DNA from: Cyanobacteria bacterium REEB67
Lineage (GTDB): Bacteria; Cyanobacteriota; Vampirovibrionia; Obscuribacterales; Obscuribacteraceae
DNA length: 64,000 nt
NCBI GenBank assembly: GCA_018971775.1
Contig: JAGXAB010000016.1
Location: 1 to 64,000, forward strand
Direction of reading: 5' to 3'
Position numbers and translations under genes: made by a program. This document shows positions 1 to 8,382 of this stretch, one piece after another (within the stretch, counting starts at the first letter, position 1; each line of letters begins with the position of its first letter). The notes beneath the pieces are model-generated. The model made no database searches and had not been told where the DNA came from. It was given only the letters and a program-made list of their open reading frames with translations.

Positions 1-418
1 GCCAGGCATCGATACCGCCATCGAGGATAGCAACTTCTTGCGCCCCAAGATATGCCAACATCCAGGCCACTCTGGCGTCGCGGCCTCTGGAGCGGCAGCC
101 TTCAGCGTAGACGACGACCAGTTCGTGACTGGAAAGTCCCTTCAAAGCTAGTTTTTCGTCCAGTTTGTCGCGCTGGGGATCGAGCAATTTGCCCCAATAA
201 CCCGGCTGCAAGAGGATGTCGCGACTGGGGCTGGCCGGCTTTTCGCAATAATCTTCCCAGTTGAGCTGGATCGCGCTGGGCAGGTGGCCGCCTTGGAACT
301 GTTCGAGAGGACGGGCATCGATCAGAGAAAATTTTCTGCCCGCGGCCGCCAGCGCTAATAGCTCATAGGGCTTGATTAGCGAAACTGGTTTACTCATTTG
401 CTGGGGGCCTTCGCTCAT
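1..418 (-). CDS. Thiosulfate/3-mercaptopyruvate sulfurtransferase, N-terminal part (3' end outside window)
   Basis: Reverse-strand frame open from an ATG at 418 (a second ATG lies at 397) to the window edge, 139 codons. It reads as the first rhodanese domain of the two-domain sulfurtransferases that move sulfane sulfur from thiosulfate or mercaptopyruvate to a thiophilic acceptor. Visible landmarks are SLIDARPLEQFQGGHLPSAI near residue 32 and VVVYAEGCRSRGRDAR followed by VAWMLAYLGAQEV and LDGGIDAW near the break. In this family the first domain is structural and the catalytic Cys lies in the second domain, which is outside the window, so activity cannot be judged. No clear Shine-Dalgarno is seen at either start. 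Confidence 0.82.
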   Translation of the reverse strand, partial: MSEGPQQMSKPVSLIKPYELLALAAAGRKFSLIDARPLEQFQGGHLPSAIQLNWEDYCEKPASPSRDILLQPGYWGKLLDPQRDKLDEKLALKGLSSHELVVVYAEGCRSRGRDARVAWMLAYLGAQEVAILDGGIDAW

Positions 419-465
419 ATTATTGATTGTGGGTCAGGTTAGCGCAAAAAACAAGGCCCGGCCGA

Positions 466-942
466 TCAGGCGCCGGACTGGTCGATGAAGCGAGCGAAAT
501 GCGCTGGATCTGGCAGAGGACAGGTATCGTGGCGGCCAAAAATACGATAGCGATTGGCGGCAACCAGATCGTAGCCGAAATCAAGCAACCAGGTCGGTAG
601 AATCGAAAAATATTTGACAAGGTGTATCGGTCCTTCCAGTTGAGCGCAAATCGCCAGAGCGGCCCTCGCCTTGCTGACCAGGCGTAGATGTTCGATTGGC
701 GTTGTATCAAGACTTTCGGCTTCTGGGTAGCCCTGGATCAAATAGATACTCTTGAGCACGGCCGGATCTTTGCCCAGGCGGCCCAGCAGCCTTGTGGCGA
801 TGTCGCCTTGCAAAGAGGCAAACTGAAAGTGACCGAGCCGGTCGTTGTCGAGGACGATTTTGATGAAACGATTGCAAAGGCCGCAGACGCCGTCGTACAA
901 AATCAACTCATGGGCAGGCAATTTAGGTTCGGAATTTGGCAA
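466..942 (-). CDS. DCC-family thiol-disulfide oxidoreductase (DUF393)
   Basis: 158 residues. The N-terminal ILYDGVCGLCNRFIKIVLDND carries the DGxCxLC signature that defines the DCC family (DUF393), small thioredoxin-like proteins whose CxxC pair is presumed redox active; the physiological partner is generally unknown. The length is usual for the family. The start is a TTG at 942 preceded by a G-rich stretch; no in-frame ATG places the motif better. The gene runs in the same direction as the sulfurtransferase 47 bp downstream, so both may share a transcript concerned with sulfur or thiol chemistry (inference). It is divergent from the receiver gene at 1021. Confidence 0.85.
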   Translation of the reverse strand: MPNSEPKLPAHELILYDGVCGLCNRFIKIVLDNDRLGHFQFASLQGDIATRLLGRLGKDPAVLKSIYLIQGYPEAESLDTTPIEHLRLVSKARAALAICAQLEGPIHLVKYFSILPTWLLDFGYDLVAANRYRIFGRHDTCPLPDPAHFARFIDQSGA

Positions 943-960
943 AATGCTCGCCCCCGTTTC

Positions 961-978
961 TACTCACAGTATAGAGTA
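961..978. promoter_or_regulatory. Inverted repeat between divergent genes
   Basis: TACTC and GAGTA form perfect 5-bp arms around an 8-bp spacer, placed in the 78-bp gap between the DCC gene and the receiver gene. It could be an operator or overlap a promoter. Short arms make chance occurrence possible. Confidence 0.25.
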
Positions 979-1020
979 AAGATGAGATGATATTGCTCTC
1001 TGTTCATTGGTCGAGATCAT

Positions 1021-1398
1021 ATGCCTCTTTCTAAAATTTTACTTGTCGACGACGATGAAAACATCCGCACTGTTGCGCTCCTTTCTCTGGAAGATGATTA
1101 TCTCGTTGAGGTCGCTACCTCCGGCCTGGCTGCGCTTGAACTAGCCGCTAAAAATAAACCCGATTTGATCTTGCTCGATGTGATGATGCCCGGTCTCGAT
1201 GGCAAGGCGACCTTCGAGAAACTCCAGCAGCGCGCTGAGCTTGCAGATATTCCAGTCGTATTCATGACCGCCAAGGTGCAGACTCATGAGATCGATTTTT
1301 ATCTCAAACTCGGCGCCGCTGGTGTGATCACCAAACCTTTTGACCCCATGACGCTGGCCACGGACGTGCAAAAAATATGGGAAACACTCTCGGTCTAA
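1021..1398 (+). CDS. Stand-alone response-regulator receiver domain (CheY-like)
   Basis: 125 residues, a single receiver domain with no output domain. The acidic triad DDD lies at residues 10-12, the phospho-acceptor is Asp53 in LILLDVMMPG, the conserved Thr is in FMTAK and the conserved Lys is Lys105 in VITKPFD. Its 3' end overlaps the histidine kinase gene at 1377 by 22 bp, so the two are almost certainly co-translated. Because the kinase carries a C-terminal HPt domain but no receiver, this protein is the natural intermediate that would pass phosphate from the kinase core to that HPt domain (inference). Start ATG at 1021; no strong Shine-Dalgarno. Confidence 0.93.
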   Translation: MPLSKILLVDDDENIRTVALLSLEDDYLVEVATSGLAALELAAKNKPDLILLDVMMPGLDGKATFEKLQQRAELADIPVVFMTAKVQTHEIDFYLKLGAAGVITKPFDPMTLATDVQKIWETLSV

Positions 1399-3698
1399 AA
1401 GACTTCTTCAAGTATTTGCCGCGGGGCAAATCACTGATTACGTTTGTCTTGACCTTTTCGCTTATTGGCTTCATGACCTATCTCTCCTACCATTTCACCA
1501 TGGAGACGATTGCCGCCGGCGAATGGATTACTCACACTCACCGCGTCCTCAATGAAATTCATGAAACGGCCGGATCCGTGCGCGAAATAGAGAGTGCCCA
1601 GCGGGGCTATCTGCTGACCGGAATGGATGAGTTTCTGCACTCTTATGATGCGGCTATCGTCAAAGCAAGGGCCGATCTCAGTGATTTGCCAGGTTATATG
1701 TTCGACAATCCCAGGCAAAAACAGCGTTTGCCGAGGCTCAGCCGACTCATGGAAAAGCGCATCGCCATTGCCGAAATATCGGTTTCGGCACGTCGGAGCG
1801 GCGATTTTGACGCGGCCCAGAAACAAATAAAAATCGGCGCCGGTCGAGCCGTCAGTCAGGAAATTCTAACCCTGCTTGATGCCATGGAAGATGACGAGAA
1901 TGCCCTGCTCAGCGAACGCTACGATACGCTGGCACACAAAAGCGAACTTACTTTTGCGCTGCTCGCTGCTCTGGGCGCGATTTCGACGGCTCTCTTTTGT
2001 CTTAACTATTACATGACCAATTTGCTTATTTTCGAAAGGCGTCGTTCTGAAGACGAGACACGTCGCTACGCCGGTGAGCTGGAAGCGGCCAAATTGCGCC
2101 TGGACGCCATCTTAGCCAGCATGGCCGAGGGGCTCTATCAAATCGACGATGAAGGTCGCATTGTTTTTATCAATCCTGCTGGGGAGAAAATTCTCGGTTA
2201 CAGCGCCGCTGAATTGATGGGTAGAAATATCGACTCGGTTATTCACCGTGCCCAGCCTGAAGTGATTGAGAACGACAGTTCTCCAGTTTCCGACGATCGC
2301 TACAAAACCCTGTCCCTGCGCCGGGTTACGACTGCAAAAGAGATCACCGCCGGCATGCCCCGCGTTGGTCAGACCGGAGGCTATCCGGTGGCGGCCGCGG
2401 TCAATGGTGCCGGCATCAATGGTGAAGATGATGATCACTCTCTGGCTGAAGAAGAATATATCGCCCCACAGTTGATCGACATAATCAAAGCCGGCGTGCG
2501 CTATGAATCGACCGATGAGCTTTTCGTGCGTAAAGACGGCAGTGTCCTGCCCGTGCATTATGTCAGCTCGCCGCTCGAGCATGATGGTATCGTCACCGGT
2601 GCGGTGCTCACCTTCCGCGACGTCACCCAGCGCAAGGAAGCCGAGCGTCGGGTAAGCGAATTTTACTCCACTGTATCCCATGAGCTGCGCTCGCCCCTTA
2701 CGTCCATCCGCGGTGCGCTCGGTCTGATGGAAGGCGGCAAGGCCGGTGAATTTTCGCCCAAGGCGGCCCGTTTGATCCGCATCGCTAAAGAAGAATGCGA
2801 GCGTTTGATCAGATTGATTAACGACATCCTCGATATTCGTAAAATCGAAGCAGGTAAATTACAACTCTTTCTCAAGGACGAAAGCGTTGCCGAAATCGTC
2901 AAGGCCACTGTTGATGGTATCAGAGCTATGGCTGACGAGGCGCACGTGTCATTATCGGTGATGCCTATCGATCCCTCCTTGAAAATGCTTTGCGATAGGG
3001 ATCGTATGGTACAGGTGCTGACCAACTTGATCGGCAATGCCGTCAAGTTTTCACCCGCCGGCGAGGCCGTCACCGTGTCCGCCGAACCTGTCGCTGCGGC
3101 AAATGGCGGGAGCATGCCCTCCGAAAATCCACGCATTCGCCTGGCTATTAAGGATACCGGTCCTGGTATTTCCGACGCCGAGAGAGAAAAACTTTTCCAT
3201 GTTTTTCAGCAGCTCGACAGCTCGGATAGCAGACCAAAAGGTGGTACAGGTCTCGGGCTGGCCATCAGCAAGGCTCTCGTCGAGCAGCATGGTGGCACTA
3301 TCGGCCTTGATTCTAAGGTCGGTGCAGGCAGTACATTCTGGTTCGAAGTCGGTGGAGGTACCATGAAAAAAGATTTGAAAGAGGCCATCGCCAAGCTGGC
3401 CGTGCGCTTCGCTTCCGAGTTGCCCGAGCGGATCGACCAGATCGCCGCCGCCATAAAACGCTTCGAAGAAGAGCCGGTCAATGCCGGGGTCGGGCTCAAG
3501 GCCGCCCGCGACAATGTGCATCAGCTGGCCGGAACGGCGGGCTCCTATGGCCTGGCCGAGGTGGGCAATATCATGGCCAGTATCGAGAAGAAACTCGAGG
3601 CTCTCATGGAGGCTTCCGATCAGCGTGTCGTTGCTGAGCTGAAATCCGATTTGAAAGCTGATCTAGAGCAGACGCGCAGTTTGATCGCTAGTTTGTAA
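1377..3698 (+). CDS. CHASE3-PAS sensor histidine kinase with C-terminal HPt domain
   Basis: 773 residues. Order: cytoplasmic N-terminus; TM helix at about 20-40; extracytoplasmic CHASE3-like domain with the typical SAQRGYLLTG; second TM near 190-212; PAS domain from about 240 (MAEGLYQIDDEGRIVFINP); HisKA with VSHELRSPLTS, phospho-acceptor His435; HATPase_c with NLIGNAVKFSP near 550, DTGPGI and GTGLGLAISK; HPt domain at the C-terminus with VHQLAGTAGSYG, His715. The PAS region holds an extra insertion between RVTTAKEITAG and the second PAS half. A hybrid kinase normally has a receiver between HATPase and HPt; here it is missing and encoded just upstream as a separate overlapping gene. The OmpR-type regulator 76 bp downstream is the likely final phosphate acceptor. 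Start ATG at 1377 inside the previous gene, without a clear ribosome site. Confidence 0.92.
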   Translation: MGNTLGLKDFFKYLPRGKSLITFVLTFSLIGFMTYLSYHFTMETIAAGEWITHTHRVLNEIHETAGSVREIESAQRGYLLTGMDEFLHSYDAAIVKARADLSDLPGYMFDNPRQKQRLPRLSRLMEKRIAIAEISVSARRSGDFDAAQKQIKIGAGRAVSQEILTLLDAMEDDENALLSERYDTLAHKSELTFALLAALGAISTALFCLNYYMTNLLIFERRRSEDETRRYAGELEAAKLRLDAILASMAEGLYQIDDEGRIVFINPAGEKILGYSAAELMGRNIDSVIHRAQPEVIENDSSPVSDDRYKTLSLRRVTTAKEITAGMPRVGQTGGYPVAAAVNGAGINGEDDDHSLAEEEYIAPQLIDIIKAGVRYESTDELFVRKDGSVLPVHYVSSPLEHDGIVTGAVLTFRDVTQRKEAERRVSEFYSTVSHELRSPLTSIRGALGLMEGGKAGEFSPKAARLIRIAKEECERLIRLINDILDIRKIEAGKLQLFLKDESVAEIVKATVDGIRAMADEAHVSLSVMPIDPSLKMLCDRDRMVQVLTNLIGNAVKFSPAGEAVTVSAEPVAAANGGSMPSENPRIRLAIKDTGPGISDAEREKLFHVFQQLDSSDSRPKGGTGLGLAISKALVEQHGGTIGLDSKVGAGSTFWFEVGGGTMKKDLKEAIAKLAVRFASELPERIDQIAAAIKRFEEEPVNAGVGLKAARDNVHQLAGTAGSYGLAEVGNIMASIEKKLEALMEASDQRVVAELKSDLKADLEQTRSLIASL

Positions 3699-3774
3699 GA
3701 ATTGTCCGAAAAAGCGATAACATATAAGACTGTGGACATTGCAAAATGCCCCGGTTAATTGGCAAGAGGTTTGG

Positions 3775-4479
3775 ATGGCTAAGATACTCGTAGCCGAAGA
3801 TGATAGAAATGTCTCGGATCTGGTCAAGGTTACCCTTGAACACGAGCGTTATCTGGTTGAAGTCTGCTCCGATGGTTTGAGCGCGCTGACGCAACTGCGT
3901 ATTTATCCTTATGACGTCGTCATTTTGGATTGGGTATTGCCGGATATGAGCGGTGTGGAAATTTGTCGTGAATACCGCGCTCATGGCGGCACTGCCGCTG
4001 TCTTGATGCTTACGGCCAAAGGGTCTGTGGACAACAAAGCCGAAGGTCTTGACGCCGGCTGTGATGACTATCTGGTCAAACCGGTGCATCCGACTGAGTT
4101 GACCGCACGTGTGCGTGCTTTGTTGCGTCGACCGAAGACGATGCTTGCCAAGGTGATCGAGGTCGGTCCGCTCGAACTTAACGTTTTGACGCGTGAGGTC
4201 AAACATGCCGGCGAGCGCATCCATTTAACGCCCAAAGAATATGCCATTTTGGAGTTGCTCATGAAGCATCCCAATCAGAGCTTCACTATGGAGGCTATTC
4301 TGGACCGCCTCTGGGGGGCTGATGACAGTGCTTCCATCGATGCTGTGCGCACACACATGAAGACGCTGCGCAAAAAGCTCGATGATTCCGGTCATAGCGG
4401 TGCTCACACCGACACCAAAGAATCGGTGATTAAAACTAAACGCGGACTGGGATATAGCATCGTCAGCGACGGCGACTGA
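3775..4479 (+). CDS. OmpR/PhoB-family response regulator
   Basis: 234 residues. Receiver with EDD at 8-10, phospho-acceptor Asp52 in VILDWVLPD and Lys102 in YLVKPVHP; winged-helix DNA-binding domain at about 130-230 with LTPKEYAILELLMKHP and the recognition-helix region SIDAVRTHMKTLRKKL. The open frame extends upstream to 3739, but ATG 3775 is chosen because AAGAGG lies 5 nt before it and the protein then begins MAKILVAEDD as the family does. It follows the kinase gene by 76 bp on the same strand and is probably its DNA-binding output. It is clearly paralogous to the regulator at 7702 (same ILDW-LPD-SGV-CR-YR pattern), which suggests that the two kinase-regulator pairs arose by duplication. 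Confidence 0.93.
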   Translation: MAKILVAEDDRNVSDLVKVTLEHERYLVEVCSDGLSALTQLRIYPYDVVILDWVLPDMSGVEICREYRAHGGTAAVLMLTAKGSVDNKAEGLDAGCDDYLVKPVHPTELTARVRALLRRPKTMLAKVIEVGPLELNVLTREVKHAGERIHLTPKEYAILELLMKHPNQSFTMEAILDRLWGADDSASIDAVRTHMKTLRKKLDDSGHSGAHTDTKESVIKTKRGLGYSIVSDGD

Positions 4480-4600
4480 TCATTTCTTATATTTGACTGG
4501 CGCGGCTATTTCTGACTGGTAGGCTGAGGACCTCCGCCTCGCCTTCGTAGTTGCGTCCATAAATAGGTACGAGCTAGTGGTGCAGCTCGGAGGCTTTTGG

Positions 4601-6475
4601 TCAGGCCCTGAGAGTCGACTGGAAGGCAACGACTGTGGTTCCGCTCTGCTTGGATTTGTTGATCGCTTGTTTGGCGGCGCTCAGCAAAAGACCGAGATCC
4701 TGGCAGTCTTCCGGTATGCCCGCCACGCCAAAGGCGAGAGCGAGGTTACCGCTGTCGAGGTCGCCTCCGAGGGTCTGATCACGCAAAACCTCGACGATGC
4801 GTTTGGCGACGAGTTCTGCTGCCTGCACCTTGGTAAAGGGCAGGACCAGCATAAAGGCGTTTGTCTCGAAATGCGCGAATGAATCGACATTGCGTTTGAC
4901 CGAGCTGATCCGTTTGATCGCCTCTCGCACCGCAGGCAGAGTCAACTGCTCGATACTGCCGGCAGTGCGCCTGCACATTTCGAATGTGACTATCGAAAAA
5001 GGCGTCGCGGCGTGCTCCCAGCGGAAAAACTCTTGCTCGAGGAAATACAAAATCACCGGATAGTTGATCAGTCCTGTCTCCGGACGATAAACACCCTGCA
5101 TCGGTACTTGTATCGAGGCGCGGTCCATACCCATAGCCTCGATCGGCAGAGCCTTCAGGCCTTCGCTTGGCAGTGCCGAAACAGTGACGAGATCGCAGAC
5201 GACCAGATTATAGACGAGGGGAATCCAGTCCACTTTTGCCAGGGGCATTTTGCGCAGGATTTCAAATAGATTGCACTGATGATCGACTGCTTGATAAAAC
5301 TGCTTTTGTTTCTGTATGTCGGCCCTGGCACCGCGTGCGATGCGCTGTTCAAATTCGGCCTCGGTAAGATTGGGATGTTTGCGGATCAAATAGCTGTCCA
5401 TTGAAACGCCGGTGTGCTTGAGATAACGATACTGGTCGATCAGTGGCGAGGATTCCATCAAAAGGTTGTCGAGGCGCTTGAGGACGGTGCGTTCGCTTGA
5501 GCGCTCATTTGGGAAAAACTGAAATCTGCCAACGTCCCAGGTGAGCAATTCCATAATTGCCGCTTCGCCCTTGCAATCGGGGGTGGTGGCGTGCACCGGT
5601 TGACCATCATCCACCCAGATCTCGACAAGAGTGTCATTGTGAGCGACGTTGAGCAGTCCGGTCATTTTTCCCATGCCCAGAGACTGAAGAAGGTTCGGCA
5701 CTTTCACTTTTGTCAGTTCGCCTTCCATGGAGGCTGTGCGATTCGTCGTTTTGGGCGGATCGGCAAAGGGTATCGGCGCAGTAGTGTTGAAGCCGCCGGC
5801 CGCCTGATCGGCTGTTGCCGGAGCCGTGGGCCATGGTATCGTCTGCTCGCCGTTTCCGGCTGCCGCTTCCACTTCATGGTTGATGGCCGGATTTGGCATT
5901 GCTTGCAGAGGCATGGTCGGCATGCCGCCGATACCAGGGGCGGGCATGCCCGGTATGGCGCCGAGATTGGCGATCGCTCCCATGCCGCCCATAGCCATAG
6001 GCTGAAAGGCAGGCATCGGCGAGTTGAAGCTCGGTATATCTTCGGCCGGGGCGGAGGCGGCCGCCGAGTGGGACGGGGCCAGATCCGCTTCTTCTTCAGT
6101 GGCGGTCGCGGCCTTTTTGCCGGCGGATAGTCTGTCTCCGGCTGAAACGTCGGCCGTGTCGCCGAGGCATTCGCGCTGGGCGAGACTGGCAATCAAACCC
6201 AGGTCCCGCGTCATGTGCCGCCATTTCGCCTCGCGGGTGGGCGCGTCGCCGACATAAAAAATCCAGGTCGGCGCTTCGTCTTCTTTGTTCCAGGTGGAGG
6301 CGAGCACGCAAGTCATGTCGGCCAGAGCCGAATCGGGCGGTGACAAAAAGGGCAATTCCACGACCCGACCGCGCATTTTTTCGGCCTGGCTCATGCACCG
6401 AGTCACATCGGCATCCGTGGGCAATTCAAAGAGTTTGGGTAGCCTGATCGCTGGTATTGCTTTGGGTTTGTACAT
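4601..6475 (-). CDS. PATAN (DUF4388) protein with C-terminal degenerate GGDEF-like domain
   Basis: 624 residues from ATG 6475, chosen over a TTG at 6610 because AGAGAAG lies 6 nt upstream. Residues 1-110 form an unassigned alpha/beta region; about 140-240 is low complexity, rich in Ala, Met, Gly and Pro; about 250-355 (MEGELTKVKVPNLLQSLGMG onward) matches PATAN/DUF4388, first described in cyanobacterial PatA and often found with two-component proteins. About 470-624 has the fold signature of a nucleotidyl cyclase (hydrophobic strand, AFMLVLP, late GVAGIP and LLLSAAKQAINKSKQSG), but HFETNAF stands where R-x-GGDEF should be, so diguanylate cyclase activity is unlikely. It is convergent with the regulator ending at 4479. 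A role as a signalling scaffold is inferred. Confidence 0.8.
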   Translation of the reverse strand: MYKPKAIPAIRLPKLFELPTDADVTRCMSQAEKMRGRVVELPFLSPPDSALADMTCVLASTWNKEDEAPTWIFYVGDAPTREAKWRHMTRDLGLIASLAQRECLGDTADVSAGDRLSAGKKAATATEEEADLAPSHSAAASAPAEDIPSFNSPMPAFQPMAMGGMGAIANLGAIPGMPAPGIGGMPTMPLQAMPNPAINHEVEAAAGNGEQTIPWPTAPATADQAAGGFNTTAPIPFADPPKTTNRTASMEGELTKVKVPNLLQSLGMGKMTGLLNVAHNDTLVEIWVDDGQPVHATTPDCKGEAAIMELLTWDVGRFQFFPNERSSERTVLKRLDNLLMESSPLIDQYRYLKHTGVSMDSYLIRKHPNLTEAEFEQRIARGARADIQKQKQFYQAVDHQCNLFEILRKMPLAKVDWIPLVYNLVVCDLVTVSALPSEGLKALPIEAMGMDRASIQVPMQGVYRPETGLINYPVILYFLEQEFFRWEHAATPFSIVTFEMCRRTAGSIEQLTLPAVREAIKRISSVKRNVDSFAHFETNAFMLVLPFTKVQAAELVAKRIVEVLRDQTLGGDLDSGNLALAFGVAGIPEDCQDLGLLLSAAKQAINKSKQSGTTVVAFQSTLRA

Positions 6476-6745
6476 TTTGTACTTCTCTTGATAGCTGTTC
6501 GTGAGAGCTTTTTCTAATCGCTGTATGGACTCGCTGGTAAAACGGTCTGGCCTGCCGGCCGATATGAAGTGGCCGCTAAAAATATTTTGCCTTGAATAAA
6601 GCGGAGTCAAACGCTATATCCGGCGCTAATGATAAACCCTGGAGGTGTCGCCGGAAAGCTTCACTGCGTCTGATAAATGCGCTATTTTGAGCCTATTTGA
6701 GGGTATTTAGGTGTTAATGCTGGAAATAGCCGCGGGTATGCTCAC

Positions 6746-7156
6746 ATGTCGGACCAAAATTTACCTCGATTAAGCGAACCAGCGCGCTCTCTGGGAGCGG
6801 GAGAGGCGCTCGGCATAGTTCTCGAGTGCAGCGACGTGGCTGCCGAAGGCGTACAGGGTCAGGTCACCGCCATCAATAGCGTGCCGAGCAGCCAGGCTGA
6901 AATCTGCGAGCGTTCCGGCGATCTGGCCGGACGTCATCAAAATACCGTTGCTATGACGATCAACACAGCCGGCCTGGAATTTAAATTTGATACGACCGTC
7001 GAGCACAGCCGTGAAGCCCTTGAGCTCGGTGCCAAGCTGGAGCTGGCTCTTGCTTGGCTCGCTCGCAGCGAAGCGCGGCTGGAGGGCGCTATGATAAAAA
7101 TCGGTGAATTGCAGGCGACCTTGCGACGCCTCGAGGAGAGCAGTCCTAGCCCATGA
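6746..7156 (+). CDS. Small protein with C-terminal coiled coil, unknown function
   Basis: 136 residues, no signal peptide. The N-terminal 60 residues are unremarkable; a beta-like stretch (AMTINTAGLEFKFDTTVE) is followed by an amphipathic Leu/Glu-rich helix at about 88-131 (LELGAKLELALAWLARSEAR onward) that should form a coiled coil. I recognise no family. Its stop overlaps the start of the next gene in an ATGA (7153-7156), so it belongs to the translationally coupled unit running to the kinase at 10328 and may bind one of those products. Start ATG 6746 lacks a clear Shine-Dalgarno. Confidence 0.65.
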   Translation: MSDQNLPRLSEPARSLGAGEALGIVLECSDVAAEGVQGQVTAINSVPSSQAEICERSGDLAGRHQNTVAMTINTAGLEFKFDTTVEHSREALELGAKLELALAWLARSEARLEGAMIKIGELQATLRRLEESSPSP

Positions 7157-7701
7157 GCGCTACTCTGTCGGCCTTTATTTTTATCAATCGCGAGCAGGCG
7201 TTGCGCTTTGGCCATATAGCCTGGGGCTTTGAACTGGCATCAGGGCAGTACTTTTATGGCTCGACTGACCATCTGCTCAGGCGCCCGATCTGGGATGTGC
7301 TTGCTCTAGCTCGCTATGCTTCGGTTGCTCCGGGTGATGATGTCGACTACTGGTCTGGGCAGGGCGATTTTGACACGATGATAGGCGATATGGCCAGCGG
7401 CCCGCACATCCGCTATCACGCCTGCAAGGAGCTGCCTGTGCCGGCGGCAGAGGCCCGTCCCGAGCCGGCAAAAGTGATGGCCGAAAGCTTCAAAGAGGGT
7501 GGTTGGTCTGTTCTAGCTAACAATTGTGTTCACCAGACGCATCGCTTACTATCTACTTTTGGTGCCGCTCACCTGCTGCCTGATCCGGTGCGGGATCCAC
7601 TCGGCAATTTCAGTTTGATTCCGGTAAAATTTTTTGCCCTCGCCCGTGGCGAAGCCCGTATTCTCAGTCCAAATACCGTCAAGTCAGGGAGCTGCCCGTA
7701 A
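7153..7701 (+). CDS. Putative papain-like (permuted NlpC/LRAT-type) protein
   Basis: 182 residues, no signal peptide or membrane segment. Two blocks stand out: RFGHIAWGFELASG with His21, and VLANNCVHQTHRLL with Cys125. A His before a beta strand, followed about 100 residues later by N-C-x-H at the start of a helix, is the order found in circularly permuted papain-fold proteins (LRAT and NlpC-like families), where these residues form a catalytic dyad acting on acyl or peptide bonds. The assignment is by pattern only. The gene starts in an ATGA overlap with the preceding one and ends directly against the ATG of the regulator at 7702, so it is an integral member of a two-component operon, which is unusual for such an enzyme. 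Confidence 0.55.
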   Translation: MSATLSAFIFINREQALRFGHIAWGFELASGQYFYGSTDHLLRRPIWDVLALARYASVAPGDDVDYWSGQGDFDTMIGDMASGPHIRYHACKELPVPAAEARPEPAKVMAESFKEGGWSVLANNCVHQTHRLLSTFGAAHLLPDPVRDPLGNFSLIPVKFFALARGEARILSPNTVKSGSCP

Positions 7702-8382
7702 ATGTCGAAGATTTTGCTGGTCGAAGACGATGAAAATCTGGCCTTTTTGCTCAAGATGCAGCTCGAGCAGGCGCGTTATTTAGTCGACCATGTTGCCGCC
7801 GGTCTGGTTGCTTTGAGTCAGTTGAAGATGTCTTCTTACGACTTGATCATTTTGGACTGGATGTTGCCCGATATTTCAGGGGTGGATGTCTGTCGGCAGT
7901 ACCGCGGCAGTAGCGGTCGCGTACCGATTCTGATGCTCACCGCTCGTGGTGCCGTCGAAGACAGGGCCAGCGGTTTGAACGCCGGCGCCGACGACTATCT
8001 CGTCAAGCCATTTCATCCAGTCGAGTTGAATGCCCGGGTACAGGCACTCCTGCGCCGGCCGACCAGCTATGCCGGCAAGACTCTGCAAGTCAAGGACATC
8101 GAGCTAGACACCGAGGCCAATCGTGTGTTTAAAAGCGGCCTGGAAATCGATCTGACCTCTAAGGAATTTAGCCTGCTCGAGCTTTTGATGCGTTATCCCA
8201 ATCAGAGTTTTGGTCTGGAAACAATATTGAGCCGCGTCTGGCAAAGTGACAGCACCGCATCGGTCGACACCGTGCGTACACACATGAAGACGCTCAGGCG
8301 CAAGCTGGGTGACAGCGAGGAAAATGGCATCATCCGCACCAAGCGCGGTGCCGGCTATCGGATTGTGGATTCTGAGCAATGA
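7702..8382 (+). CDS. OmpR/PhoB-family response regulator
   Basis: 226 residues. Receiver with EDDEN near 8-12, phospho-acceptor Asp52 in LIILDWMLPD, Thr in LMLTARG and Lys in YLVKPFHP; winged-helix domain at about 125-222 with LTSKEFSLLELLMRYP and SVDTVRTHMKTLRRKLGD. Its start codon abuts the stop of the papain-like gene, and its own stop overlaps the kinase start in an ATGA at 8379-8382, the tightest coupling in the cluster. The kinase downstream is therefore its cognate sensor. Close paralogue of the regulator at 3775. Confidence 0.95.
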   Translation: MSKILLVEDDENLAFLLKMQLEQARYLVDHVAAGLVALSQLKMSSYDLIILDWMLPDISGVDVCRQYRGSSGRVPILMLTARGAVEDRASGLNAGADDYLVKPFHPVELNARVQALLRRPTSYAGKTLQVKDIELDTEANRVFKSGLEIDLTSKEFSLLELLMRYPNQSFGLETILSRVWQSDSTASVDTVRTHMKTLRRKLGDSEENGIIRTKRGAGYRIVDSEQ

